Below are positions 10,377 to 23,800 of a stretch of 64,000 nucleotides of DNA, one piece after another. Each line of letters begins with the position of its first letter. The first letter of the stretch is position 1. The translations under genes were made by a program, and so were the position numbers. The notes under the pieces were generated by a model. That model saw nothing but the letters and a program-made list of their open reading frames with translations, was not told the DNA's origin and searched no databases. Where the stretch lies: assembly GCF_020921035.1 (NCBI RefSeq), contig NC_063160.1, forward strand, positions 3,926,501-3,990,500, in the 5' to 3' direction. The stretch comes from Rhodamnia argentea (Eukaryota; Streptophyta; Magnoliopsida; Myrtales; Myrtaceae).

Positions 10377-13300
10377 TCATCCATCCAGGTCGTCATCGTC
10401 ATCATCCCCTCTATCCAGAACGTCCTCATCAGAATCTGTTGCAGCATTGCCTTGTAGATGTCGAATCTGATTAATAGCATCATTCACCTCAGATAGTAAG
10501 GCATGCTTAGCAGCTTTAACTGCACCCATCTTTTCTGCATCGACTTCCATTTTGTTTGCTTTCCCAGAAGTAACTTTTACTTCAAGAGCCGAATTTCTCT
10601 TTGCTTCTCTGCTATGTAATTGATCCAGGTATTTCTCATGCAATGCTCTGTTTTTAACCTGCTTTAGTACCGGAGGGCTTATCAGAGGTATCCTACTTGA
10701 GCTGCAAAATCTGGAGACCAGCTTCTCTTTGCCTGAAGAAGACCTTTCACCGCATTTCAGAATAGACCCTTGCATTTTCTGTAGGTTATCTGGGGTCACA
10801 AGTACAGAAGTCAACTCTTCAGTAGAAGGATCCACATTGGGCTCAAGCACAGAGAAAAAATCTGTTCCACAAGTTTGGTTTGAGTGATTTTGCTTTCGTA
10901 ATAGCTGCCTGACAGTTTTGTGTGCAAGAAGACTTTTCTTTTTAGAATTGAGCCTCTTGATCAATGGTTTAGGGGATTTAAGAATCTTGCTAGCTGACAG
11001 TGGAGAACGTTCGATGCAAGATTCATCCCTTCTATTTGCTCTGGACCGAGGACGAGGTTGAGTTGGGGTTAGATGATCCGAATGAATCTTATCAAAACAT
11101 TTCTGTGCTGACTTTCCCGGTACCTGTGAGCATTTTGCATGTTAATTGCATTATCTTCATACTCAAGTATTTCCTCAGGAACTACTAGAAAATATACTGC
11201 GGAAATACAGGTAGCACCATGGTTAATGCTAATGGAAAAAGATTCCAACATTTGGCTGTTCTGATGATATAATGTCGTCAATATAGCAATGTGAACTCTA
11301 TTACCATTGCAAAAGTAAACAGCTGCCACTTTAAGACAATTTATGAAAAGTACTATTTAGCATGGGCAACATTATAATCTCTAGATTCGAAAACATGAAG
11401 ATGGTGTCATCAGAATGCATGATACTCAAAATTCCTGCTGGGGATGAAATTCAGACGTTTTGTGTCCCTTTTCACACGCAAATGGCCAGACCAAAAAAAA
11501 AAGGAACACTCAAAGTACTAATGCAACAAATGTGTTAGCATGACCATAAGTTCGAAATAATCCTAACAGTTAACAAATATGATTTTCGTGTAATCTGAAC
11601 AAGATACTAAGTTGGTATATCAAAGCCGTGGGCCTGCAGCTTCTCATCCTCAAAATAGTGAAAATACCTCATCAAATATAATTTGACCTGAAATGATTAG
11701 GTTTTTAGCTCGTCACAGATTAACATCTGAAGAATTCTCAGTCCAGGGTCCTTTGGTTATCTTTTGGGTTCTCTTTGTATTCGAGCGGATGCCTAGGAGA
11801 ACATATTTATCACCTACTCATATTATTTAGGATATAGTCACTATTAAAAGGCATGTTATCCAGAATTCAAGGATGGCAGAATAGAAAACCATTTAAATCA
11901 CAACAAAATCTCACAAAACTGGTAACATGCTTAATCATGATGGCAGAACTAATGATGACAGAGCAAGTCAGCTCATCATGTCCATTTAGCATCATATTCT
12001 AGCTCCTACTTTTGACCATGGAGTGGGTCATTCATAAAGAAGCTTACAGTGAAGTCAAAACAAGCTACAGGGCTTTCGTGCAAAATTAAAAAGCAAAATC
12101 CACACTCATTCTTGAAGGGATAGTATTTAGACAATAAATATTTAGAGCTCATATGGCAGTGCTGTGGCTTCTACTTGTAAGTTTTGGTGCTGTAAGTTAT
12201 GCTGTGTTGTGACTGGGGCTATTATGGTATTCACTAACATATATATACTGGAAGAATTTCTATGATCTCTAAAATTACTGGAAAAGAAGATAACAAGGAT
12301 ATTTTGCAAATAACGGTGAAGTTTTCAACAACCTTTGAGATCACAGTTCCATAAGAGGGCGGCCTAACGAAATAGCTTTTGTGTAGTGCCTTCTGAGGAA
12401 TCAATATCATTTATACTGTATATTGCGCCAAAATCTAGGCTAGACCTTCTATGCATAGCTGCAATAGTATATTACATGAACTTGTAAGGTATGATAAACG
12501 GCAAAATATAATAATCAACTCGAATTTGCACAAAATTGATCTTTATTTTTCACTTCAGCTGTCTTGGCATGCTAAACTTCCACCAAAAGTAAACAAATGC
12601 ACGATCTTCTTTCCTCCGCATGAAGCAACTTGACATGAGTTCCAGAAACTTCTATAGTACGTACATCTGCAGGAATGAATTGCCTCAACAAGCCTAGATA
12701 TGCTTAAGTTATAGATCCCATTAATCATTAAAAACTATTTACTTTCCCCGGATGACATTGGAGCCATTGTATGTTTCACATAGCATACCAAGCATAGCTA
12801 AAACTCTTTTCAACTGATGGTACCAGGAGACACAATCAAATAACACTGGGTGTAACCTGTTATAGGAAAAATGTATGGTATCCACTCACTTTCAACAAAC
12901 GATAAGGGGTTGTTAAATCAATGTAACTTATCTTTGGAATAAACTCCTAATCTTTGGTAAAAATAAGTACGACACTTTTAATGTATAGCCTAACTTTTTA
13001 TTTTAAAGGCATAAAATTTCTAAATTTTCCAAGGTTTGCCAGTCAACTTCAAGCAAAGTCATGCCAAACAGATCAAGATCATGCAACATCCTTGACAAAT
13101 CTATAGTATTAACAAACTCCACAATGATAATTCAAATAGGAAGTGTGATCCTATCATAACAAGATTTGCGAACCAACCCCAAAAATTATGTAACCTTCCA
13201 GTAGAAAAACCTAGTTGGATATGAGAGACATGAGCTTAGACAACCACGTCGAACATACATGCCCTTGCACATGTGTGAAAAAATTCACATCATAAGCACC

Positions 13301-14584
13301 ACCATAAACGCACATAAATATTTTTCTGAAAACTTAAAGAAACAAAGAAGACAGTCCAAGAGAGAGTCAGAATATAGAAACTCACAAATCTTGAAACCTT
13401 CTTCCAGAAATGCGGAGTTGGCTTTGCAGAAAAAAAAGCCCTCTGTAATGCAGCCTCTTGTTCTTTAGTCCAACCTTGGCAATTCTTATCGCCTTCATCT
13501 CCATGTTTGGTCTCAGTTAGAGTCTTAATTGTTCCATTTTCTTCATTTTTAAGGATGGGTAGACTAAGCACACATTTTCTAGTGCTTCTTTGTGTTTCTG
13601 CTACAAATACTTCACATTTATTATCAACTTCATCTTCTAGATCATACTTCTTATCCTCCTCGCCAGTCTTTCTCCTTAACAAGCACCTAAGTTCTCTCTT
13701 AAGTCTACGGTCGATCCTCTCAACTTGCCTGGCGATATTCTGCTCATTGGAAATCCTCAACGATCGATTGAAGCTGCTAAACTCCTGAATCCCACAATTC
13801 AGTCTAGGAGACCTTCTCAATCCAGCACGTTGATTTATACTTCTCCCCAAGCCATCACTTGAATTTTTTTCAGGGTAATCTTTTACCCGAGTAATTGGCA
13901 GAGAATTTTCTTGTTCCCTAACCCCGCTGCTAAATCTCGGAGATCTTCTCAACCCAGTACATGGAATCTTGCTTTTCCTCGAACCATCACTGAGATCTGT
14001 CGCTTTCCTTGAAATTCTTCGTGGGTCGTCTCTTACCTGGGTATTTACCACAGGACGCTTTCGCTTCGAACCAATGAGCGCATCCCAATGGTCAACCCGG
14101 TCGTCATCGGATTTTAGCACGCCATTCTTCGTACATTGAGCTCCCGTGGAGCTTTTCGGACTGAGAAACCTCGGAGATCTTCTCAGGGGAGGAGATTGTC
14201 CATATACGGCGGCGTCGCTTCTCTTTAACATTTCAACAAGCACTTGGCACATGGCCTGTTTCAGCGAGGAGGCTTGAGAAGGGCTATGCTCAATAAAGCC
14301 GATAACGTGCTCGTGAACAGAGGAAATATCACAAAATGAAGGGCGTAATTTGCAGGAACAAACGTCTTTCTCATGAGAATCATCAAATGCACATTATGTA
14401 GTGGAGTCACCAGCATACGCAGCAGCATAAATTGAACTTCTACCTGCTTTATGGCGCCGTCACCGGGAAGCGGACTTGCACGGTGGATCGCGGGACGGCG
14501 GGGTGGCTGGTTCCGGCGGCCGCTACACCAGAAATCCAAATGAAAGAGACGAGCAAGAGCACAAATTGGAGGGAAAAATGGCAT
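10377..14584 (-). CDS. SANT/Myb-like domain nuclear protein with LRRSPRF repeats
   Basis: Three exons join in phase: 14584-14444, 14369-13386 and 11123-10377, giving about 623 residues. The first exon start (MPFFPPIC) is the least certain part. The basic, Ser-rich N-terminal half contains three copies of LRRSPRF/L (residues about 109, 187 and 231). A SANT domain starts at WTKEQEAALQRAF (residue 347). It is split by the 2.26 kb intron after ...FWKKVSRF and resumes VPGKSAQKCFDKIHSDH. The C-terminus is basic (LIKRLNSKKKSLLAH), then has a predicted helix with LLSEVNDAINQIRHLQ and ends in an Asp-rich tail. SANT modules bind histone tails or DNA, so a chromatin role is likely. The SANT resembles that of Mis18BP1/KNL2-type proteins and the RRSPR words faintly recall CENPC-like motifs, but no SANTA domain is visible. 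That link is speculative. Confidence 0.8.
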
Positions 14585-14699
14585 TTTGAATTCATGGGCT
14601 TCGTTATCGGGGAAAAGAAATGGAGGCCCATGAAAATGAAATCGGGTGGATTCATTACACTTATACAATGATTACACTTATGCAATGTCTATCCTATTA

Positions 14700-15204
14700 G
14701 CAAAAGTGTAATCATTATTAGAGGAAAATAATAATCATAGCGGATTCAGTAATCCGAAAGATACCCGACAACTTCAATGGTACGGGGTTTAGGAAATAGT
14801 TTAATGTTAGCGGACCGACTTTCGAGCAAGATTAGCCGTCTCAAACCCATCCTGCCACCATTCTTTATTTTCCTAGGCCATGCAATTTGACTTCAATATA
14901 ACACAACATATATACGATCTTATAAGTCCTAAAATATCGACTCATAAAATTAGCACATAATTCTTTTCATAAATAAATATTTATATAAAAAAAAAAAAAA
15001 ACAGGTTGATATTTTAACTACCCCCCATAATAAATTGCACTATTACATTTGTAATATCATGAGCCATACCCTCCGACACATCTCTAACTTGAAAAAGATT
15101 GGAGAAATTAATGATACGTAGATTGTTAACTAGAGAAGTAAGCTTTAATGCATGAACTGAATTACAAAAATTCAAGCACAATAAACCCAAGAGGGCCTTT
15201 GATT
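14700..15204. other. Spacer between SANT gene and UGT, no gene seen
   Basis: This AT-rich stretch should contain the upstream region of the SANT gene and the 3' UTR of the UGT gene, since both are on the minus strand. A poly-A run lies near 14987-15001. No ORF or RNA gene is supported. Confidence 0.4.
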
Positions 15205-16841
15205 CTAGGCAGGGTCTCCTTTCTTGAACGCAAGAGGTTCCTCAAGAAGCCTTTCGAAGTTGTCATATGATGACCCGCCAACAGAAGTTGCAGCTTCAGC
15301 TTCTCCCTTCCAGTGCCGAGCTCTCTCCCTCATCCTCTTCCCTTCTTCACCTTCCATCACTCGCCTCACCAGCCCCTCAATCTCCTCCCTCCTCACCTCG
15401 TGATCAACCTCCATTCCGATCCCCCACTCAGTGCAGGCGTACCGGCAATTCGTCTGCTGATCGGCAAAAAATGGCCAGCACAGCACCGGCATTCCTGCGC
15501 TCACGCTCTCCAGCATCGAGTTCCATCCGCAGTGCGTCAAGAATGCCCCTACCGAAGGGTGGTTCAGCACCTTGTTCTGCAGGCACCAGCTCGCCAGCAT
15601 TCCCCTGCCCCTAATCCCGTCCAGGAACTCCCGGGGCAGGGTTGTTGCTGGCTCGCCCCTCACGATGTCGGGCCGGACGATCCAGATAAAAGGGTGGTTG
15701 CTGTTCGCCAGCCCCCAGGCGAACTCCTCCAGATGCTTCCCCGACATAACTGTCACACTGCCGTAGTTCACGTATACCACTGAATTGGGTTCTCTTTCGT
15801 CGAGCCATCGCAGGCATTCTGTGTCCTCCTTCCACAGGCTCGACTTCATGGATTTGGATTCGGTCTCCTCCTCCTCGTGGCGAGTCACCATCAGAGAAAG
15901 CGGGCCGATGGTGTATATGGAGGGGAATTTGACGGCGATTGCATCTAGGACCTCGCGCTCGAAGGCATCGAACGTATTGAAAGCAATGGCCGAGGATCTT
16001 AGGCAGTTCTGAGATTCTTCCCCCATGAAATCAAACATGATGCTGTCGGGGTCGGTTGTTCTGATGTGGCTGGGGATGTCTTTCAGCCGGATGTTTCTCA
16101 TGCCGGGTATCCAATCTATAGGCGTGTCCAGTGTGCCATCGCTGAGGAAGTTCTCATCTGGAAATTCAGAACGACATGATTGTCACATTCACATAAAGAA
16201 CACAAGGTACTAAATGCCAACAATGACAAGATTGCAGAGAAATGAAATCAAACAGTACAAGAACAACTCTCGTATACAAAATTTGATAAAAAAATTTGAG
16301 AGCAGGGTAATCAAAAGATCCTACCTTTGAATGGGAATATCCCTCTCCTGACAAGTTCTCTGTAGTGCAAATAAGCCATGAAGCTGCAAGCAGAGGCAGT
16401 CCAGAGCTGAACCTCAGGAACTCCAATTTCCTGGGCCGCCTCGATGGCGAAGCTCATGACGCCGTCCGAGATCACGCAGCTCACTCGAGGGACGTCCTCG
16501 GACGAGTTCAACCTCGCTAGGAGTTCCCGGAACGGGCCAAGGCAGTTCTTCCTTACCGAGTCGCAGAGCGAGGGGACGTCCTGGGTGGCGTCGCTGTCGG
16601 ACGGCGGCAACCCGTCGGGGATGGCCTCAAAGCGGAAGTCGGGCAGGCCCTTCACGGAGTCCGGCCCATGGGACCGGATCAAGCGCCGGTGGTTGTGCTC
16701 GGTGTTGACGACGGTGACGTGGAAGCCCCTGGAGTGGAGGAGCTTGGCCAGGTGCATGATGGGTGTGACATGGCCTTGAGATGGGTAGGGAACAAACACT
16801 GCATGAGGTCTTTCCCTTGCTGAAGCATAACCCAAATCCAT
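15205..16841 (-). CDS. UGT85A: UDP-glycosyltransferase, UGT85A family
   Basis: Two exons, 16841-16325 and 16157-15205, join in phase 1 to give 489 residues, the usual length for this family. The N-terminus has the catalytic histidine in [22 protein letters not shown], and the acceptor-side segment [20 protein letters not shown]. The 44-residue PSPG box that binds the UDP-sugar spans residues 363-406, with HCGWNS and FFADQ at its end. The box begins WCLQ rather than the more usual WCPQ. A single intron in the middle of the N-terminal half is typical of UGT85A genes. The enzyme transfers a sugar, usually glucose, to a small hydrophobic acceptor in the cytosol. Known UGT85As act on cyanohydrins, terpenols, cytokinins and iridoids, so the acceptor cannot be assigned here. 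The reading frame is intact. Confidence 0.95.
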
Positions 16842-17819
16842 TTTGTTCGGTTATTCTGATTTCTTGCCACCAGGACTTTGAGTATTGTCTCAGCCACATC
16901 TTCCCTTCCAACGATTCATATATGGAAGGACAAAGCTGATGAGGACACACGGTGAAACGTACGTGGAGCTTTGCAAAGACGAGACGGAGACTTTGCCGTG
17001 TTCTCATGCTTTTGACTTAGAAAAATACCACGTTAGCCTGAGTTACACATGTAATGATTCTTCCTGCGACAAAAACTAATACCAAACAGTCAACCTTTCA
17101 TGCTTCATTCTGTGGAGATACTTGAAATGGAGTTTCTTTTTCTAACTAATATATTAGACCGGGGGTTGGGCAAGCGCCACCGCTCCATGATAACAAAAGG
17201 TAAAAAGAAAACGACAACTTGCTTAGTTGAGGCTAACAAAAGGCAAAAAAAAAAAAAAAAAAACAGCCCCTAGACAAACCCCATTACAACTTTGGCAGAA
17301 GATTGAGGCAACTTGTCAAAAATATTGATAATCTTTCCTACAACAAATGGAGCCGACTATTGTGTCTTATCATTCCAATTATTGGAATGTATCTTCGAGC
17401 ATCTTCAGTTAATTTGATTCCACCAGGGTTTTGATTTTCTTTGTTAAGTCCTTTCTTTAGCTGGAGATTCTTTTGGCAAGCAAGTTCTCAAAGATGTACT
17501 TGGAAACAGTGTGCATTGAGACGCTTAACAATCATAACAATATCCTTTATTCTTGTACAACCTTAGAGTTCTACAGATCCGCATCAGATGATAATCGCGT
17601 CAAAATGAGCGACGACCTCACAAGAGCACGTAACTTTCAGCATTCTCATCTTTAAGAATGATGATGTAGGAATTTACCCAGAAATGCACATTCGAAAAGA
17701 ACCGCATCTTTTCGGCTTCCTTTCTAGTAGACCAGAATCCTGGAGCATGGCGATGATAAGCTAATTTGCAAGAGGATCATAACATCATACATTGGCTGCT
17801 TGCACCATCCTCCAATTTT
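16842..17819. other. Spacer upstream of UGT, no gene seen
   Basis: Contains the UGT promoter side and the 3' end of the next minus-strand gene. A poly-A run lies at about 17247-17264. No coding signal was recognised. Confidence 0.4.
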
Positions 17820-20800
17820 TCATGATTCGGTTCCCTTGCTCATCATAGGGGCTTTAGTTTTGTTTATTTCTAACTGCTTCAACCCTTCCTCAGCCGAACT
17901 CGAGGATTCGTTTGTGTCTTCTTGATTAGGTCCCCGTCGGCTTTCCCATAGTTTCCCTGTCTTCCCAATTGCAAGTATCAGGTCGAGTTGTTTCCGCTGC
18001 TGATCCTGCCGGAAGTCAAGAAAGAACATTAGCCATGAACTTAGAAGAGAGCATGTCATTTTCTAATTGGGCGATTGCACTGCTATCGTCATCCTGAAAT
18101 GAAAAAATTCACAATAAGTCAAGAGGGTCTGGAAAGTCATTAAAAACCTGCATTGCCAGCAAAACCTTCTGAATTTCACCAAGCTCCTTTTCAAGAACAT
18201 CTTCTTGCATTGCCAATGCACGAGTAGCCTCTGAATTCTTTTGAGCCAGAGATGCAGTCTTAAGACAAAAACATAGTATTAGAACAGATGCGACCCTTCC
18301 TAATGATTTTGGAAGCAAAGTTACTTCCTAGGGGAGATGCAACAACTTTTATTAACTAGAAAGTGATTTTAGTAAATTGTTCGACTTTAAATGCTCCATC
18401 TAATCCCTTTTCTCTCTCGTAGGTATTTACACCATAGATTCAGTGACACCAGTGGTCTACATGGGTTCTATCTAAGCCAAAACTGCTTTTCTTCGAGCAA
18501 TTGCCGACCGTTTGATGAATTAAAAATTCCCAATTCACCCATAAACCAGATCGTTCTATTTTGGGCATTTTCTACTTATCTATCTGGTCATTTATTAGAA
18601 AATAGAAATCCTCAAGAAGTTTTACTCAGCAATTGTCTTATATTATAGTGACTCCATATGATGCTGGTGCATTTCTCACTTTTGCATACCCGCCATTTGC
18701 CTGGGGAGAATTGTTTCCTGGTCTTTCTATCAAAGCAGGATCAATGATGGAGAAGTATGCATAGATGTGCTCCAAATCAGTTCCGTAAGAAACAACACAA
18801 CCATATGCATGTTCTCAAAAGAGAAAATGATACATAATCTTGTTCTAATCTGTTGGTCAAATAAGACAATAAAAGAAAGAAAAAAATGACAGCATGTGTT
18901 CATCACAAAATTGACAGAGCCTTATTTGCTTTACTAATCATAATTGATCCACTATTCCAGATACTTATTGGAAGTGATCTCATGAATTTCTACTGACTGA
19001 TGACATAATTACAAAATTTGCATGAGGACGGATAGTTATTGGCCCAACAGCAGGGTTTCCTAGACACCTTCAATCAGAGCAAGGACTGACTTCGATGAGT
19101 TCAGACTGGAGAGAGCTGGTCAAAATGGTTGCAGTATCTAGATTACTGATAAAACTCCCAAAATAGTCACTATTTCAAATATGCGTGCCCTATTTTTACA
19201 TGAACCAGTACACCCCTCATGCCTCACATAATTTTGCCAAATGGATTCATTAAGTCGCCAGAACATGACATCAAGTATAAATTCCCTTCATTCCACTATG
19301 ATGCCTGCATCTTCTTACACATAATCAGGCACGTCAAGCTCCCACCAATGTCGATTGACTCAATTATTAAGCATTCTAGATCCACATTACCTGTAAAGAC
19401 TGACATTTTCTGGAACAGCAAAAGGATGATCTCTGCCAAATGATTACTGTCCATTTCCTATATGCTGCTTCATCAATTATGAGATTTTATTAGCCTCTTT
19501 CTGCAGAAGTAAATCAATGGGAATCTATAGTGCCCACTATCTCGAATTTGGTGCCAATCAGTCCCGAAGTCTGGGGTCTAGTACCTAGCTGCCTGAAAAC
19601 GCATTTGCAGTTACGAGCTTGATGATGCAGTACATGTAGACTTACTAGTCACGTGCATTATGTGGAGAAATAGAACTAATTTCTCAAGCTCATCACTCAA
19701 GTCTGACCGGGGGATACAGACATCAATAATGGGAAGGAACCAGAGGCAGAAAAGGTTAGTTGAATGGGAAGGAGGAAAGAAAAATTATTTCTGTTAGTTG
19801 AAGGATAGTTAATCCCTTGGAGTTGAGGGATACTAGAACATTGATGCCTTTGAGTGTATTTTGGTTGGCATCCTGCCTTCAGTTATATCGTCTTAATGCT
19901 CTCATGCCATTTGTCTCTCATTACTTTGCATTCTCGGTCCCGTATTACTATGTTCTACATTAACTTTGCCTGTAGAAAGCGAGGGAAAACCTATCCATTC
20001 TGCATTAACCTCTCGCTAGATCAACAGGTAACATGCTTGCATCCGAAGCGTGGCTCATTTCCATAGTTACACAAGTCATAATAAATCCATAACTAATAAG
20101 ATAGTTGAAGTCTCTTAAGTGTTTGGTCTTTCAGCCTCCCCGGTAAGTGTAAGCACGCTGGAGGAAAATGATGAACACAAAAGGTTCTTTGGTTTCACAT
20201 GAACCGTCAGATAAGACAAATTTAACACATTCTTCTGGTTAGATGATTGGCAGCCTCATAGGCCACTCTTGCTTACATAGTCAAGCAGTGTTGTACTTGC
20301 TTCTGTTTTAAATCTATAGACTAGAGTTTCTGAGCATTATCATGGCAACAGGTGGAATTTGACGTCTTCCAGAAAGGTAGAGTGAATGTGGATTCAACAA
20401 CCATTGTCAAATGATATAGATATTACTAATATCAATGCGTTAGACATGCAGCTGCTTCAGGATGTTTCTCTATATCAGCAGCTTAGAACTTGATATACAC
20501 ATATAAGCTCTTCCAGTCTAAAATTTTTTTGTTCTTTAACATTGACATGGTGGCAGAACCACAAGAATCTGAAAACCTAATCCAAAAGCCTAATCATAAA
20601 CCATAAAAATGCCAACCTAAAACCTAATCCAAATTCATAATTCTGATAAACTAAACACTGATCAACACTCCTCCAATTAATTTGGGACAATTAGGCTGCC
20701 TACATATAGCCTCTAATCCAGGGTTCCATGAAAGAGCTGAACACAATGAAGTTGATTGTAACCATACAAGGAGTACTTAATTTGTGGAGAAATTGCAACA

Positions 20801-23800
20801 GACTTAGTAAAGTCCAACAGTCAGTTTGATGATCTATTTACAAGGCTCTTCATGTAAAGTCTTGAATAGGCTTCATACGAAAGATAGATTGAAGAAATGG
20901 AAGTCGCTAGTATCATACAGATGTGTTCTTTGAGATCAGTCACATAAGATCAGAGATTTACTGGCTTTTGAATGTCCTTATTCAGCCAATGCTTTGCCTC
21001 ATAGAATGTCACATGCTCAATGACGAAGGAGTTTCAAGGAGGGAAGTCGAGCTCAATTTGACAAGACATAGAAGAACAGTTAAAGGAAAAGCTTTTCCAA
21101 TAACTGTTTTGAAATAAGCATGACATTTCTAATTTATTTCTCTTGGAGATCTAGGAACAGAGCATAATGCTCATGTAACTTGAAACGGGATATGAGGTTG
21201 TAGCAGGATTGGGGACCCCGCTTTAAGACTAAGCATTACTGATTCATCACATGTGAAAGGGAAAATCGGAAGTTATTTCTCCTCTTTCTCCTCTGCAACT
21301 TAGGCAAGACTGAAGCTGCAGAACTTGGCACCAAAAAGGCATCGTCGGTCTGTCTCGAGGATGGAATAACAACAATGCTAACCAAACCTTATCCCAATAG
21401 TGGGCCACCATGCCATCAGCTCTATCCTACCAATGAAATTAATGACCAAAAATCTAAAATTTCAACTTCACAGGGATTCCAGGGAAGGAGAAAAAAACAA
21501 GAATAAGTTGCTATGTGAAAACAAATATACAGAAAGAAAAGGCTAAGACCTAAGGGAATATGAGATAAGAACAAGTAGATTGACAGCAAAAGAGAGAAAA
21601 GTACAACTAGCAGCAAACAACTGACGCGATGACATTCCCTATTTTAAGGGAACTAAAGTGATCAACACAACAGACTTAAGTCCTCCACAGCTCCTCTTTA
21701 TGAACCTATGCAATCATTCACTCCTCCCCAACATTACTTCCACACACACACACACACAGAGCAATTGGGAGGAAAATTAACCTTCTACAAGATGCCTCCA
21801 ACCGAAATTGCACTCACAAAGATTGAAACCATGTAACCAGGGGCATCAGAAAGATTTTTCACACGAGCTTGTGTGCCATCCATCCGCCCCTAGAGAGAGG
21901 GAGGGACAGGGACAGGGACAGGGACAGGGAAAACTAGCACACATAGATGTGAAGTAATTTTCTAGTTTCCAACTCCCTCAGAATATCTCTACATTAGGTG
22001 CCTCAGCAAAGGTTGTTGGCCAAGAGAAACCCAAACAGGAAACTAGAACAGTCCAGGTATACACCTCATGATGCTACTATGAATTCATCATGGGCAACAT
22101 TGCCAATTGAAGAAGTCTGCTCTTCCACGGATACACCATCATGTCCCATGACACCACAATGCAGAGAAAGCAAATATCATATGAAAAAGTTACAAAACCA
22201 AAAGTATGGGTTGATTTGAAGAAGCCTTTAGTGTGACATTGAGAATGCAGAGTGGAGGGATCGTCCTACTCCATTCTATCCATTCACGCCAGATATCATC
22301 TATGGATGTTAACAATAAAACAGTACGATGTGAAGGTGATATCCTGCGATTAAGTATGGTCGGAGTAAAATCCCAAGATATGGCACCATTCTCAACAAGT
22401 CCTGTATCCTCGATTCCTTGCTGTTATCTTGGGTGAAAATGATATTACTAATGAAAGAACAGATATTCTCTGTCTATCCTGACATCAACCTAATAAGTTC
22501 CCAAGAATTGAGGAAGTTGTGTTGAGAAGTTTGTGGATAAAGCGATGAAGAAATGGCGAGGAACTCTATCCAGGATGTTCTACTTCCATTCAAATGAGTA
22601 ACCGACCAATGCCCAACAAAAGTGACCACGGAAGCAGCATTAGAATCTACAGGTCGGGAATTCATAGACAATGCAGAGAAAACCTTGTATGTATCTTACC
22701 CATTATCCCCATGTTTTACTCTGTTCATGTGACGAGGTAAGGTTTGCATTATGCCAGAACCATTGAAACTCTAAGCTAGAGACTAGAGTAAGCATGAAAT
22801 TTTTAACATTACTTAACCCAGGAAAATGCAGAAGATGATTGTGCTGATGTAGGTGAATTTATCCAGTGGGAAGAGGATAAGTTCTTTCACTCTAGTTGTT
22901 ACTTGAGAGAAGTTAGCCATCAGAGAGATGGACTATGCTATCACCATCTTAATCACATATCTATTTCTCCAAGGTCAAGAACAGCTCTAACAGGCAACAA
23001 GGGACTAGGAGTGCGTACTGGATTCCATTTGTTCATCTTTAGACCATGACATGAAATTCTGCTACGGCAAGAATAAACATCGATAAAAAGGATAAGCAAC
23101 TAATGCACAAAGCAAAACGGAACGCGGAAAAGGAGTGCGAGGATTGAGGAGACAACATAAGCAAAAGAAAATTTGGCAAAGATGGCGTCAATATCTAATT
23201 CGAAACACGCGATTCATATGCCGCAATTTCAAGACTGGCTAATGAAGTTTTACCAAGAAGTGGGTGTTATTAGGGCATGCGCATAACAAACGACAAGTCA
23301 GGTCCAGCCTCACAAATTCATCTTTTTCATTCGTAACTTTTGTTGTTCCCTGGCCATGTCTACAAAATGCCGCTTTTGACATGGATATCCCCAATCCACT
23401 TCTCTGAGAATTTTTCAAATGATGAGGATCCTCATCACTTAACATGACTTAAAATAGTTATCGTCGCTTACCATTTTGATTGAGCCACAAGATGAATCTA
23501 TGTCTCACCACAATACCCAACGCCCAGGCTAATCTAGTCCTGTTGATGACTTGCCTCCAATTTTCAGTTGTAGAGGCGGAAATAGAGATAAGTGGGTTGA
23601 TTCATATACTTCTATGACTGAAGATAACCATACTTAGGAAGACCTATTACCTCAGCAAGTGGCTCTTTCAAAGCTATCCGGGTAACACGAAACCTGATCC
23701 CGAGCTTCTCGAGCTGCCTTGACAGGACCCGAATCATGGTCGTGGAGCTCCTCAAGTCCTCCTCCAGCTTCTCAATCCTCTCCACCAAGTGCCCATTTGC

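Noticed and set aside
21422-21616. Hydrophobic 64-codon minus-strand ORF in the long intron
   Set aside because: Composition reflects T-rich DNA; no start context or neighbouring exon in phase.
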